Below, one piece after another: positions 12,301-22,200 of a stretch of DNA of 64,000 nucleotides (its first letter is position 1; each line of letters begins with the position of its first letter). The position numbers and the translations under genes are program-made. The stretch lies in contig NC_049983.1 of assembly GCF_000003815.2 (NCBI RefSeq), positions 11,728,283 through 11,792,282 of the forward strand. The letters are read 5' to 3'. The notes beneath the pieces are model-generated. The model was not told the origin of the DNA. It saw only the letters and a list, made by a program, of their open reading frames with translations, and did not search any database. This DNA is from Branchiostoma floridae (taxonomy: Eukaryota > Chordata > Leptocardii > Amphioxiformes > Branchiostomatidae).

Positions 12301-15077
12301 CAGCCACGTAACTCAAATAGTTAAGAAGTGCAACAGAAGCTTGGCACAGGTGGGGAGAGTTAAGGACTTATTACCACGTCAGCAGAGAATAGCCGTAGTT
12401 AACGCCTTGATAATTCCACATATAGACTACTGCTGCTCCGTTTGGGGGAACACAACACAGAACAACATAAGAAGACTACAGGTGGTTCAGAACAGGGCCG
12501 CAAGACTTGCTCTTGGTTGCGATCGTTACACACATGTGGACTCTATGCTGAAGACCTTAGGCTGGCTAACTGTAAGGGACAGAATTCAACAGAAAAGCCT
12601 TGCCACTTTCGAAAGAATAATGCTCACCAAACAACCAAAAGCTCTGCACGACAAAATCACTTTTCAGTCTCAGATTCACAACTACCGAACACGCTCAATG
12701 AACACGATTAGACTACCAAAACCAAAATCCAACTCTCAGAAAAGACGCTTCCTGTACAGAATGTCACAGTTATGGAACAGCAACTAGCAAGTATTGGACT
12801 GCAAAATTGGACTGTAAATATCGACGATGAGAAATTGTGTTACAACTGCTATGTATATTACTTTGTATGTTTTTAACTGTATGTAATGTGTAAATATGTA
12901 TGTGACCATGACCACAGGAAGAATAGCCTCTGAGGAGGCTAAATGTGGATCATAATAAACTCAACTCAACAGAACTAAATGATGGAAACGAAATTGCAAA
13001 AACGGACAGAGAAAAAGCAGAAACTTTAAATAAATTCTTTGTGAGCACGTTCACTGAGGAAAGAACTGGCACCATACCACAAGCAAAAAAACAAAATGTG
13101 AATGCACTGCTGTCTATGGTTGAACTGTCAGTGGAGGACATTGGCAAGAGACTGAAAGAGGTAAACCAGAATAAAACCATGGGCCCAGACGGGATTCATC
13201 CGAGAATTCTGAAGGAACTGGCAGAAATCCTGGCAAAGCCACTGTACATTATTTTTAATAAATCACTAGAAGAGGGGAGGTTACCGAATGACTGCAAAGT
13301 CGGGCATATCACGCCAATATTCAAGAAAGGAAGTAAAAAACTACCGAGTAATTATAGACCAGTAAGCTTAACATCAGTAACAGGAAAGATACTGGAAAGT
13401 ATCATCAGAGACGAGATCGTAGATCATATGCGAGCTCACAGTCTGTTTACAGAGAACCAGTACAGCTTCCTACCGGGAAGATCCACGACGACACAAATAC
13501 TAGAATGTCTTGATGACTGGACGAATTGGATTGAGCAAGGCTGGCCAGTGGACGTAATATATCTCGATTTCCAAAAAGCTTTTGACTCGGTACCAATTGA
13601 GAGACTACTGAGAAAGGTCGAAAACTACGGGATATGTGGTAACTTGCTCCAATGGGTGAGGTCTTTCCTGACGGAACGCAAGCAGCGAGTTTGCGTGAAC
13701 GGAGCACGCTCAAGTTGGGCAAATGTCACTAGCGGAGTACCGCAGGGTAGCGTTCTCGGTCCGGTTCTATTTACACTTTTCATCAACGACATGCCAGAAG
13801 TAGTACAGAGCAAATCAAAACTTTTTGCAGACGACACGAAAGTTTATCGAAGTGTATGTAACATCAAGGACTGTGAATACCTACAGAAAGACCTTAACAG
13901 CTTGCAAGAATGGGCAAACAAGTGGCAATTAAGGTTCCACCCCAGCAAATGTATTGTTCTGAGGGTGGGCTCTAAGCACCCAGAGTTTACATACCACATG
14001 ATTGACCAGTCTGCGGCGAAGGTGAACCTGACCTTCAACAAAGAGGAAAAAGATCTGGGAATTACTATAGATCAAGACTTGATGTTTGAAAATCACATCT
14101 TATCCATAGCATCAAAGGCCAATCAAATGGCGGGTATCATGTGGCGAACATTCCACCATGTGGATAAGGAAATCTTCACTCTGTTATATAAGTCACTAAT
14201 AAGACCCCACATTGAGTATGGTGGCCCGATATGGTCCCCAAGTACGTGGAGATTGACTGACCTCTTAGAAAATGTGCAAAGGAGAGCGACGAAAAGGGTT
14301 CCCGGTCTGAAGGACCTATCATATGAAGAAAGACTCCGAGCCTTGAAATTGCCAACACTACTGTATCGACGGCTGAGGGGAGACCTCATCAATACGTACA
14401 AATATGTGCATGGACTGTATGACACAAAGCCTTGCTTAACAGAAAAAATAAGGGACAGCAGAACTAGGGGTCACAGTCTACGCCTAACAAGATGTGCATC
14501 AAACAACAGCAGAAGACAGGCTTTCTTCAGTAGTAGAGTGGTACCTTGGTGGAATGGGTTGACAGAGGAGGTGGTAACAGCACCGTCAGTAAACAGTGTG
14601 GCCCGATAAGACTTGATAGACTGATGGAGAACCACCCAGTAGTGTACAACTACAGGGCCTTGGATAATCCCCACAAACCAAACATCACAGTCAGCTGGTT
14701 GCAGAGAGGAAGAAGCAGTTGATCAGGAGCGGTTCCATGGAGTGCGAACTCCTACTCAACCGAAGGACGTCTACTCTACTCTACTCAACACTAGAAAACA
14801 CACATTCAAGTAGACAGTAGCCACATTCACTTTTACAATTTACCTTTGAATAAGTTTGAGATCAGTTAAGTCCTATTATGAAATGCAATGCAATGCAATT
14901 TCTGACTCGATTATATTGCACACCACCCACCACATGCTCGACTCTCTCTTCCAACACTTCAACATCAAGAGTCGCCGATCCACGCAGAACTTTCTTGTCG
15001 AAGTCTACGACCAGGTGCAGGGAGATGTTGGTAGTCTTGCAAGCTTGGGAGTTGCTGAGAGAGCAGGGATCAGCCAT
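269..15077 (-). CDS. LTA4H: Leukotriene A4 hydrolase / aminopeptidase (M1 family), 19 exons, complete
   Basis: This is a cytosolic bifunctional zinc enzyme: M1 aminopeptidase, and in vertebrates an epoxide hydrolase making leukotriene B4. Exons (minus strand, high to low): 14931-15077, 7548-7687, 6978-7098, 6705-6773, 6173-6277, 5877-5929, 5424-5496, 5093-5233, 4808-4831, 4545-4615, 3894-3979, 2634-2659, 2299-2443, 1977-2080, 1802-1878, 1359-1509, 1101-1183, 718-822, 269-386. Phases close to 612 codons (human has 611). Visible motifs are GGMEN (268-272), the zinc site HEISH (295-299) with Glu318 in NEGH, the SSVPYEKG loop with Tyr383, and GRMKF near 564-568 (substrate carboxylate contacts in human). 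The residue equivalent to human Tyr378 is Phe. The start chosen is MADPCSL at 15077, matching the family N-terminus; an in-frame ATG at 15122 would add 15 residues. Intron 1 carries two nested retrotransposons and an intron near the middle carries a MITE. Identity is very sure, exon borders nearly so. Confidence 0.95.
2716..3610. mobile_element. Non-autonomous DNA transposon (MITE-like), TA target duplication
   Basis: The ends are inverted: the left end starts CAGTCAAACCT and the right end finishes AGGTTTGACTG. TA dinucleotides flank both sides (2714-2715, 3611-3612), as in the Tc1/mariner superfamily. The inner ends carry repeated GGCCACTAT/GTGGCCGCTA-like words in opposite orientation. No transposase frame is present in the 895 bp. 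It lies in the LTA4H intron between exons 11 and 12. Superfamily placement is an inference from the TA duplication only. Confidence 0.75.
8830..9016. repeat. Cluster of direct and inverted copies of GATCCTGTCAATAG
   Basis: The 14-bp word occurs on the plus strand at 8830-8843 and 8896-8909, with a one-base variant at 9003-9016. It occurs as its reverse complement at 8922-8935 and 8943-8956. Further half words (CTATTGACA) lie between them. The cluster could form several hairpins. It sits in LTA4H intron 1, about 270 bp before the retrotransposon insertion. Origin is unknown. Confidence 0.85.
9284..9332. repeat. Perfect 22-bp inverted repeat at the 5' junction of the retrotransposon
   Basis: Arms 9284-9305 and 9311-9332 are exact reverse complements around a 5-bp loop (ACTAG). 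The left arm is target DNA and the right arm is the first 22 bp of the inserted sequence. The junction therefore looks like target DNA copied back in inverted orientation when the element inserted. Confidence 0.85.
9346..10488 (+). pseudogene. Endonuclease and RT-linker part of the CR1-like element, broken
   Basis: An AP-type endonuclease/exonuclease/phosphatase domain reads from about 9346. Visible motifs are an N-terminal T-E-T segment at about 9436-9450, YRSPNS near 9680, GDFNYPD near 9775-9800 and SDH near 10006. A TAA at 9754-9756 interrupts it in the same frame. Near 10240 the frame shifts: the basic linker (K/W-rich, ending in the [14 protein letters not shown] block) continues in another frame until the nested insertion cuts it at about 10489. 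Confidence 0.85.
10494..12969 (+). mobile_element. Nested 5'-truncated non-LTR retrotransposon inside the CR1-like element
   Basis: The host element's reading frame stops at about 10489 and resumes at about 12970. The 5-bp word CAGAA occurs at both edges (10489-10493 and 12970-12974) and is a plausible target duplication. The inserted copy begins inside its own endonuclease domain at the GFSDHDAV motif, so it is 5'-truncated. It ends with an ACTCAACTCAAC short-repeat tail. It belongs to the broad CR1/L2/Crack group; the clade was not determined. Confidence 0.85.
10496..12787 (+). CDS. Reverse transcriptase of the nested non-LTR element (5'-truncated, frame open)
   Basis: There is one open frame of 763 codons from the insertion junction to TAG. 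It begins with the last endonuclease motif (SDHDAV) and continues through a basic linker with a serine-rich short-repeat segment (11140-11310) into the RT domain. RT motifs seen are [16 protein letters not shown] near 11560, [11 protein letters not shown] near 11770, [13 protein letters not shown] near 11940 and the active-site YADD near 12030. A C-terminal thumb-like domain follows. There is no start codon of its own because the 5' end is missing, but no stops or frameshifts, which suggests a young insertion. Confidence 0.85.
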   Translation, partial: GFSDHDAVIFTRKSKIHIKGPRTVHKRSYKLFKEEDFLSDIREAPWHLVYNFDDVNEATDMFTDILQGICDNHAPIRKFTVRSNAAPWLTPDIQEVMKLRDEAKRGAKATGLESDWAVFRKLRNRVVSLCRKAKTRFYRETFESCSGNARQTWNTINSLLGRKHTVSPTSIVAYGKLLTKPMDIADHFAGYYEDKVANLRSCMDRTDAHGSPENSQSSNSHVLSGQPDNLNVLSGLLSDNSHVLPGLSSDNSHALPVLSTSDSLHVLPSQSSFTFDPVTDKDVHKILLQLQDCKAPGQDGIDNKLLRISSDTIAGPMAYIINLSFTTRTFPTRWKHAKIIPIPKDNRQSLSGPNSRPVSLLPACGKICERIAAEQIASYLLRSNCQSEAQHAYRKLHSTETALLKMTDDWLDNMDNGLMTAVVLLDYSAAFDLVDHALLLKKLTTNGFTEDALSWTESYLTNRKWQVYTNGAYSKQRTLHCGVPQGSCLGPQLYNIYVNDTPEVVQNGLLDQYADDSTIHTRGHTLDDIRTETKIDLERVATWSDENMLKLNNGKTKVMLVGTAQKTRKAPPLELELRGQRLEQCPTVKLLGLHLDQNLTWDSHVTQIVKKCNRSLAQVGRVKDLLPRQQRIAVVNALIIPHIDYCCSVWGNTTQNNIRRLQVVQNRAARLALGCDRYTHVDSMLKTLGWLTVRDRIQQKSLATFERIMLTKQPKALHDKITFQSQIHNYRTRSMNTIRLPKPKSNSQKRRFLYRMSQLWNSN
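12970..14722 (+). pseudogene. Reverse transcriptase part of the CR1-like element, 3' of the nested insertion
   Basis: Coding resumes in the host element's frame immediately after the nested copy. Motifs are [11 protein letters not shown] near 13174, [13 protein letters not shown] near 13350, [10 protein letters not shown] near 13570, [12 protein letters not shown] near 13730 and FADD near 13823. A stop at 14607 comes from a frameshift. The conserved tail ([10 protein letters not shown] to LQRGRSS) continues in another frame to TGA at 14720-14722. Confidence 0.85.
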
Positions 15078-16279
15078 GGCGAAAGCACAAGTTACTGTTT
15101 CACTCACACCGGCAAACACCACAACTGTAGGCTAACGCGGAAGTGAGGGAGGGCAACATGAGTTACCGCAAAACGGTAAGGTGTCGTTACACCGCAATGG
15201 GGGCACCTAGCAGCTTCCTCTCAAACTGCAGTTTTATTTCCCAATCGTGTCGTGTGTGATAAAGCATGAAAATCACACTGTCAGATAATATGCTAGGGTG
15301 AGGATGAAGTCACTCTTGGCGAAAATATTATGAGACATATTGCATAGTTGATAACTTCATTGTGTTACATCATGCTTCAAATGATTAAGCTTATGGAATA
15401 TTGCCAATACGTGAACAATGTAATAAATCTCTAATGTTGAAGTAGTGTTGTAGTCTAGCGATGGTACGGGAGGAGGTAACGTTAACGTTAGATGGGTGAA
15501 ACTTTGCCAACGTTATGAATTCTCTTTCTGAGTACAAATATAGAACGGGGCCCTATTAAAGATAAATAGAGAGGGTATTACATTGATGCAGTGTTTGTTT
15601 GACCTAATGTTACAATGTAAGCGAGCTGAAACAAAATCAATATGTTATATTGGAAATACATTGACACGAAGTTTAGAAGACGACAATGTAAATACACTCT
15701 CCCCCTATACTACCATCTGCTCTACCGATACCTTATAGGATAATCAGGTCTATCATCTTGACCTTTTGACCCATGACGTAATTGTTCGGTGTCTGGAGCT
15801 GAGAGCTGAGCCGCTGCGCTTCACCGAGGTTTTTATACCGCCGTATTTTACCCTACTGGATCTAGAATGGCGTAGAATGTACCAGTTTGTCGGCAGGGTT
15901 TGAAAACAGGACATTTGTCACGAAAAGTGGAGACTGGATCGCGGTTCACTATGCGGTAATCGAGGTGTAAGGAGTCGATTTATTTCACCTTGCCCCCCTC
16001 CCCCACATCTTGGCCCCTGATTATCTTCGTGACGTTGTTTGCTTTCTAAATAAGCGCCGTGCCGTCATCTTGCATCGGTATTGCTGTCCTGTCATCTCCC
16101 AAACATCAGAAGACATGATGATCATGCCATGTTGATAGTTATTCCTTCACGTACCATGAATAATTTGAGTTGAACGAGAACAGTTCAAAGGGGCCCCGCC
16201 CCCAAAACTAGGGCGTGTGTCAAAAGTCTGTCCGGTCCATAATGCCGGAAAGAAACAACTATAAACCTACCCAGTAAGC
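15078..16279. promoter_or_regulatory. Divergent promoter interval between LTA4H and RBSN
   Basis: The LTA4H start (15077, minus) and the RBSN start (16280, plus) lie 1.2 kb apart head to head. The interval has CpG-containing stretches near 15780-16100 and two overlapping TAACGTTA palindromes at 15477-15490. No TATA box or strong factor site was recognised, and no extra coding exon is supported. Confidence 0.5.
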
Positions 16280-19200
16280 ATGATGGCGACCAGTGACTCG
16301 GGGGACATACGAGAGGGCTTCCTGTGCCCGATCTGCATGAAAGACTTACAGACAGTGCAGCAGCTTCAGAACCATTTTGAGGAAGCTCACAACACAGAGG
16401 CAGATAAACAAGTGTTCCAGCATCTCAAGGGCTTGTTTGGGAGGGCCAAGAGTAAGCTGTTACGGCACGGGAGGGACCAGGATGGAGTCAGGGTGGACCG
16501 CGGGATGGCGGCCAGCCGGTCGGACAGCAGCAACCAGGTGGCTGTGCTCAGCACAGCGTACTATGTCGGTGGTGTGGATCCGACAATGTGGGAGCCACAA
16601 GACTTTGGTAAGAATGGGAACATCAGATGTGTACGTTAGTTTTTGGTTAGATGATGAAGGTATTTCAAGTGTGTACTGGAACTTTAGGTGGGGCACTGAT
16701 GCCATTATTATTGTAATTGCTTATCCAATGATAATGCAAACACATGCAAGAAAAAGGTGATAGACTGTCATGAAATGGCCATTCTCATTTGAGTGGTCAT
16801 TAATCTCACAAAGGAAGTAATTTTGCTGAATTAGTATTGTCTTGCATATGATTCTACTGAATCAAGATTCATTCAAGTCCTTCTCAATTGTTTACATAAT
16901 GACTCATACCAGATTGTCCCTTCTATGCTGAGTCATACTCATAGGTACATTAATCGTATATATTACTAGAAGCATGTTAAACTACGTCTGACATTCTTTC
17001 TCTCCCACTGACATTTCTATGCATGATTAGACATCTGTGTGCCTTCGAAGTTCCCCTCCCATCTACTGTATGGATGGTTGGTCTCTCCTGCCTTGATAAC
17101 CCTTATCTATATTCACATCCTGCTCTATCTCCTGGCTGCACTGCAGAGCCATCTACCTCTTAGTATGTGTACTACATCAAAGTAGCCCTATATAAGGTTA
17201 TAAGGACATCTAAAGAAATCCATGTTTTGTTGTTAGTAGTAATCTATGCAAACCACACTCGAAAATACTTCCTCAGTATCTTCCAATTTAATGTTATGAT
17301 GGGTTCAAGTACATGTAGGTCCTGTCGTAACATGAAGTTCAATGATCAGGAGTCAGTATGGCTACTGTATGGGAAAAGTTACATTGTACAATATAACTGG
17401 TGCTTGTGAAATTTGCTAAACGATTGTTCCAGCTTGGTAGTGTCAAAATGATATTGATAGAAAAGATTTAAGTTTACACTAGGATAGTTGTAAGTTACAA
17501 GAGTACAGGGTGACTACAGGCTAGGCTAGCCTGTCACATGTAAATGCCCTAGGGATATTATATCCATGTCCATGCTTGATTAGCATAATTTGCTGGCTTA
17601 CCCAGTTCTCATACAATTTTTCATCCAGTGACATGTCACATGGCATGTAATGGGAAATCGTGATTGGAAAATCTGCTTGCATACTACTTAGGTTTAGGCT
17701 ACACCATTTTGAATGTTTTTGGAGAACAGAAAAGTTTTCCTTGTCAAGTAAGTAGGCAAGTAACTTCATGAAGTGGCAAGGTAGCTTGCCTTGTCTCTCA
17801 GGGCATGTACCATATGCCATTCTGTTGTGAAGCTTCTTCTGTCTGATGCTATACATTTGTATTTGTAACACTTCTTCTCTTCCACCATGTTATAATCCAA
17901 TTGCTTTTTGCTATTGGCTCTTGAGAGATAGAGAGTAAGAAAGAAAAGTTTTGGTCATCCATCAGCCCAAGTGAATTAATTAATTGAATGACAATAAAAT
18001 GGAAAAGATTACAAGTCCTGCAGAACAAAACTGAAATGACAGAATATTCTATCATTGATCATTAGTAGCCAATTGTTTTGTCATGGTAACTGAAACATAG
18101 GAAATTAGAAAGGCAACATTTTTTGTCAAGCTTCTCGCACACAAAACTACCCAGTATATCATTAGGATCACTCTAAACAAGGATGTTGAAAAAAGGGACA
18201 TCAACCTCCTTGCTCCAAAGGATTTTGTGTGAGCATGAAATAACAACCTAGTTGTTTTTTGGACCAGGCCATTAACATAATTACACTATACATGTACCAT
18301 CAGGTTTGCCCTAGGCTATAGTATGGTGTGAGAGTAAGAAATTTCAGGTTTTGCTAGTGCAAACACAGTTCTAACCTCTGATTGGTTCCTTACACAAGAA
18401 GAAGAAGAAATATAAAATAATACACCAGCAAAAATAATGTGTATTTCACTTTTGGGTAAAATGTAAAAACATATTATTACACTTGGATGTCATAAAGCTC
18501 AAAAGCACTTTTAAACCAAAAATCCTTATCTATAACTAAGTATAAGTCTTATGAATTGTTAATGTCATATGAAAGGGGCAAAGTTTTTGCTGTTCTCTTC
18601 CATTTCCGATTGGTCTAAGTTAAGCCCACTGTCCTTGGCTATGATTGATATGGAAACAATTAATCAATCACAAAATTGCATGATACATTTCTCACCTCCA
18701 TTCTGTAATGGATTTGTGTGAGAATCACTTTTGTTCTCCAAATGAGCAGCAGAATGGACCAGAATCAGTGTCATTACAACCACTTACCCCTGAAAGGGTG
18801 TACAAATTGGCAATCATGGTGACAATCATGTCCTGATTTGTATTTCCATACTGGTACACGTCTGTCCCACCTGCCAGGACTTTGGGAAGGTCTGTCCCAG
18901 GGGACTTGCTTTGACTTTAGATCTGATCTACTGGCAGCTGATCTTGTACTTGTATGGTTGTACTTTTACTGTAGTTCTCAGATAATAGAAACTTAGATGG
19001 CAAATATCTTCTGGTAATAACCAACTGGATACCATGTACACTATTGGCTGTAATTTTTACTAGTTCTATACTTTCAGAACTCCAGTTAAGAGTGAAGGGT
19101 TTTCAGAAGTGGGTTCTCAAAGTTTCATTCTGAAGCACGAGACAATTCTGGCTAAGCCACTTAGATATAATTATATAAGTTATAAGGTCTCTACCAAAGA

Positions 19201-22200
19201 TTTGCATTCCACAGCAGTGTCTCTTGTGTGAGGATGTCTCTTGGAGAACATTACTGTACATCTTATTATCCAACATAACTTAGCTTCAATATCAGCATGT
19301 GTTTCAGTGATGTTTGCAAGTTGTACCAAGGCTCTCTTTCCTTGACAGTAAATGATCATTATGTGCCTGACTGTGTCAAGAAAGAAAGAAAGAAAGAAAG
19401 TGTAGAATTGAATACCTAGATACTTGTGTCTGACTTTTTGTGAGAACACAGAGAGAAGCTACATTTTTTTACCCTTGAAGTTCATTAGGATTTAAAAACT
19501 TTTTCACCTGTAATCCATAATTCTGATGGGGCTAATCAGCTTGCCAATATACATGATGTATGTAATGCATACCATTATCACATCACTTTGTACAGTTTAG
19601 CACAGGTGTAGCAGTAATCTGGACAAATGAATAGGACCTTGCACTTTGCTGATCTTCTATTCTCCAGGCCTTTTCAACACTGTAGGGATGCCTGCCATTA
19701 AAAACTCGTCAGTTTGGAGGTCTCATTTCCATTTACCATAATGACAGGAAGCACTTGTGTTTCATGTAATTGATAGATGTCATTTGGGTACTCACTAGAG
19801 AGTTTGACCAGGGATATAAGGGGTTGGCTGGAGAGGTGTTGTAGTCAGTGTGCGCTGGGTGCCGCCCAGGACAGTCGGGCTGCTGGTCGGTAGCAGTAAG
19901 CAGTATCCATGTGGAAGAGGCAGTGCAGGAGACAGAGAAGACTGACCACTATGAAGTCTGTAGGCTTCTCCAGCTTATGGCCTCATCCTGCCAGTGTACG
20001 GACGGTTTCAGATAAGTCAGTTGTCTTGTTTCTTCTTACCGTAACAGCCTTGCTTGCTGAAGTTCAAGTTGATTTTTGTTTCTTAGTGTTATGAGAAAGG
20101 GTTGTTACTGAGCTATTCTTCTTAGGCATTTGTTGTAAAAGACATTGTGGCAGGATTGCTAGTGTTTTTGTAGATGGTCAACACTCTAGCAAGAAAAGCC
20201 GCTTCTGTTTGAAATGACGAGAACCACAGTTGACATGTTGTAATGTAAAGCTTTGATCCAAGGGCTAAACAGAAGTGGTTGAAATCGTACCACCATAGGC
20301 AATGTTCCACCCATTAGGAAAAGGATGGTAACTGTTAGCACAGTGTCATCTTTTACTAGTTTTAGCAACTGTATGTTGGCCTAAATCTCAAATAGAAAGG
20401 CTTAAGTGAAAGTCCTGCTGTTTCCAGTGGTTTAGGGATTCTATAATTGCACCCTCTGTCATGCACTATGAAGAGTGGCTTGTGAACTTTGTGTGCCTGC
20501 TGGCTTGTCACTTCCAATACATGCTGTGGTCCCACCATCCCGTCCATGTAGAGAGAGTGACAGGTTGTCGGGCCTCAGACTTGTCTCCCAGTTATTTAGC
20601 TCTGGTAGGATCTGGTTGTAGTTGTACTAATAGTTAATACTGCGATGGTCTAGATCTGATGATATGGGAAAAGTTTCAACTGTTTTAAGTCTCTGTATAT
20701 ATGTACAGGCGTGTCTAACCCTCGAGTCATGATAAAGTAGGTAGTGAGTGAGTGATTTTTCTATCATGTGTGCATCTGGTCAACACAAGTCATACATAGC
20801 TCTGTTTGCATGTGTATTGTTTCACTTTTAGTGAGTAATTTGGCTATGTCTCTCCTAACGTGCAGACTTATACTAGTTATAGATATTGTAAATCCCCAAC
20901 AAAGGCATTTGCTTTTTAACATTAACGTCAAAGAGTTTGAGGGAAGCACAAACTCTCCAGAATGGAAAAACAAGATCTGCATCAAAACCAGGGGTGTCTC
21001 CAGAAATTTGCTCGTAACTAGGATGGACAAACGTTTTTTATCCCATCTGTTCAAAAACTTGACATATTGGCAAAATCTGCAAGCTTGAAATGACAGATTT
21101 AGAACCAAAAGTTTAAAACATGGCAACCAACCAAACAATGAGTGAGACAGAGAAAAAACTCAAAGCTGGAGACAGCACCAACCATTACACTAACAAATGC
21201 ACCATCTGTTAGTGATAGTATTACTGGTATACAGTTTAAAACAATCTGCATACATCTAACTGTCTTCCAAAGAAAGCTTTACTCTGATCTGTTTGCTCAA
21301 GCCAAGCTCTGGACCTGTCCTGAGGACTGGTTGGTTCTGTCTGTGCCTCCTCCCCTGCTGCTGACTGGGTGGGACTCTCTGCCTGTCAACGTCTCTGTAC
21401 AGTGAACATGAGGCATGTGTAGAGATTGTGTGACGGGTAGTGAGCCCCCAGCCCTTCTCCTCATCTCATCTGCTGCTTCTACTCATCTCACTACTGGTAA
21501 CAATGATACAAGGGGCGCTCGGATAACTCAGTACTGTTCTGTTTAACACTGACCACCTATGCTCTGATTATAACATTCTGAAACATTCTACAGCTGCTAA
21601 TCCATCCATACTGTCTCAAGTTAAGATCAAGTTTTGCATATACTGAGTAGTGCTACGCATTACTCTCAATGTAGTAGAAGAAGTGTGATCAAATTGAATG
21701 ATATTGCACATGTATAGACAGACAGTTGTTGTGACAATTCAAAAATGCTAGATAGTTAGATTAATGCAGAAGGTGTCATTTGTTCAATTGTTTAATACTC
21801 ATGAGGAAACTTGACAGGATAGTCACATAATCTACAAATACATGTCACATTTATAAATATAGGCTGTTATGGGCAGCTTACAACTTTTAACTATGCAATG
21901 TACGGCTCAATACATTTACTAGTACTATAAAACAAACAGTAAGAGTGTAAAGAAGGATTTTTCATGTCTGATGCGTAAGGACAATTTGTACATGTCTTTC
22001 TCATTTGAAGGTACCAGTCGCAGCCATATGGATAGCTTCAAGAAGATCCGCGATGCCAGAATCGACTTCTATGTCATCGAGATGAACAAACTGCTGATCA
22101 GACTGGAGAAGGTGGGAAACATTTCACAATGACTCACAACCACATAGCCTGATTAAATCTCGCTTTTAGCAGCCCGCCAAACATTTGCCGGCCCCCTAGA

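Larger units (their letters stand above)
9311..14785 (+). mobile_element. CR1-like non-LTR retrotransposon, dead, split by a second element
   Basis: The insertion is flanked by a 9-bp direct repeat CAACACTAG at 9302-9310 and 14786-14794, read as the target-site duplication. It encodes an endonuclease domain followed by a reverse transcriptase of the CR1 type with the FADD active site, and ends in a CTACT short-repeat tail. It was disabled by an in-frame TAA, two frameshifts and insertion of another non-LTR element at 10494-12969. It lies in LTA4H intron 1, opposite to the gene's transcription. The CR1 clade assignment is by sequence feel only. Confidence 0.85.

Noticed and set aside
15075-15122. 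Upstream ATG adding MVFAGVSETVTCAFA to LTA4H
   Set aside because: The family N-terminus aligns from MADPCSL. The extension is possible but has no support, though a targeting peptide cannot be excluded.
17521-17871. 116-residue minus-strand frame in RBSN intron 1
   Set aside because: No recognisable family, no splice context and AT-rich; treated as chance.
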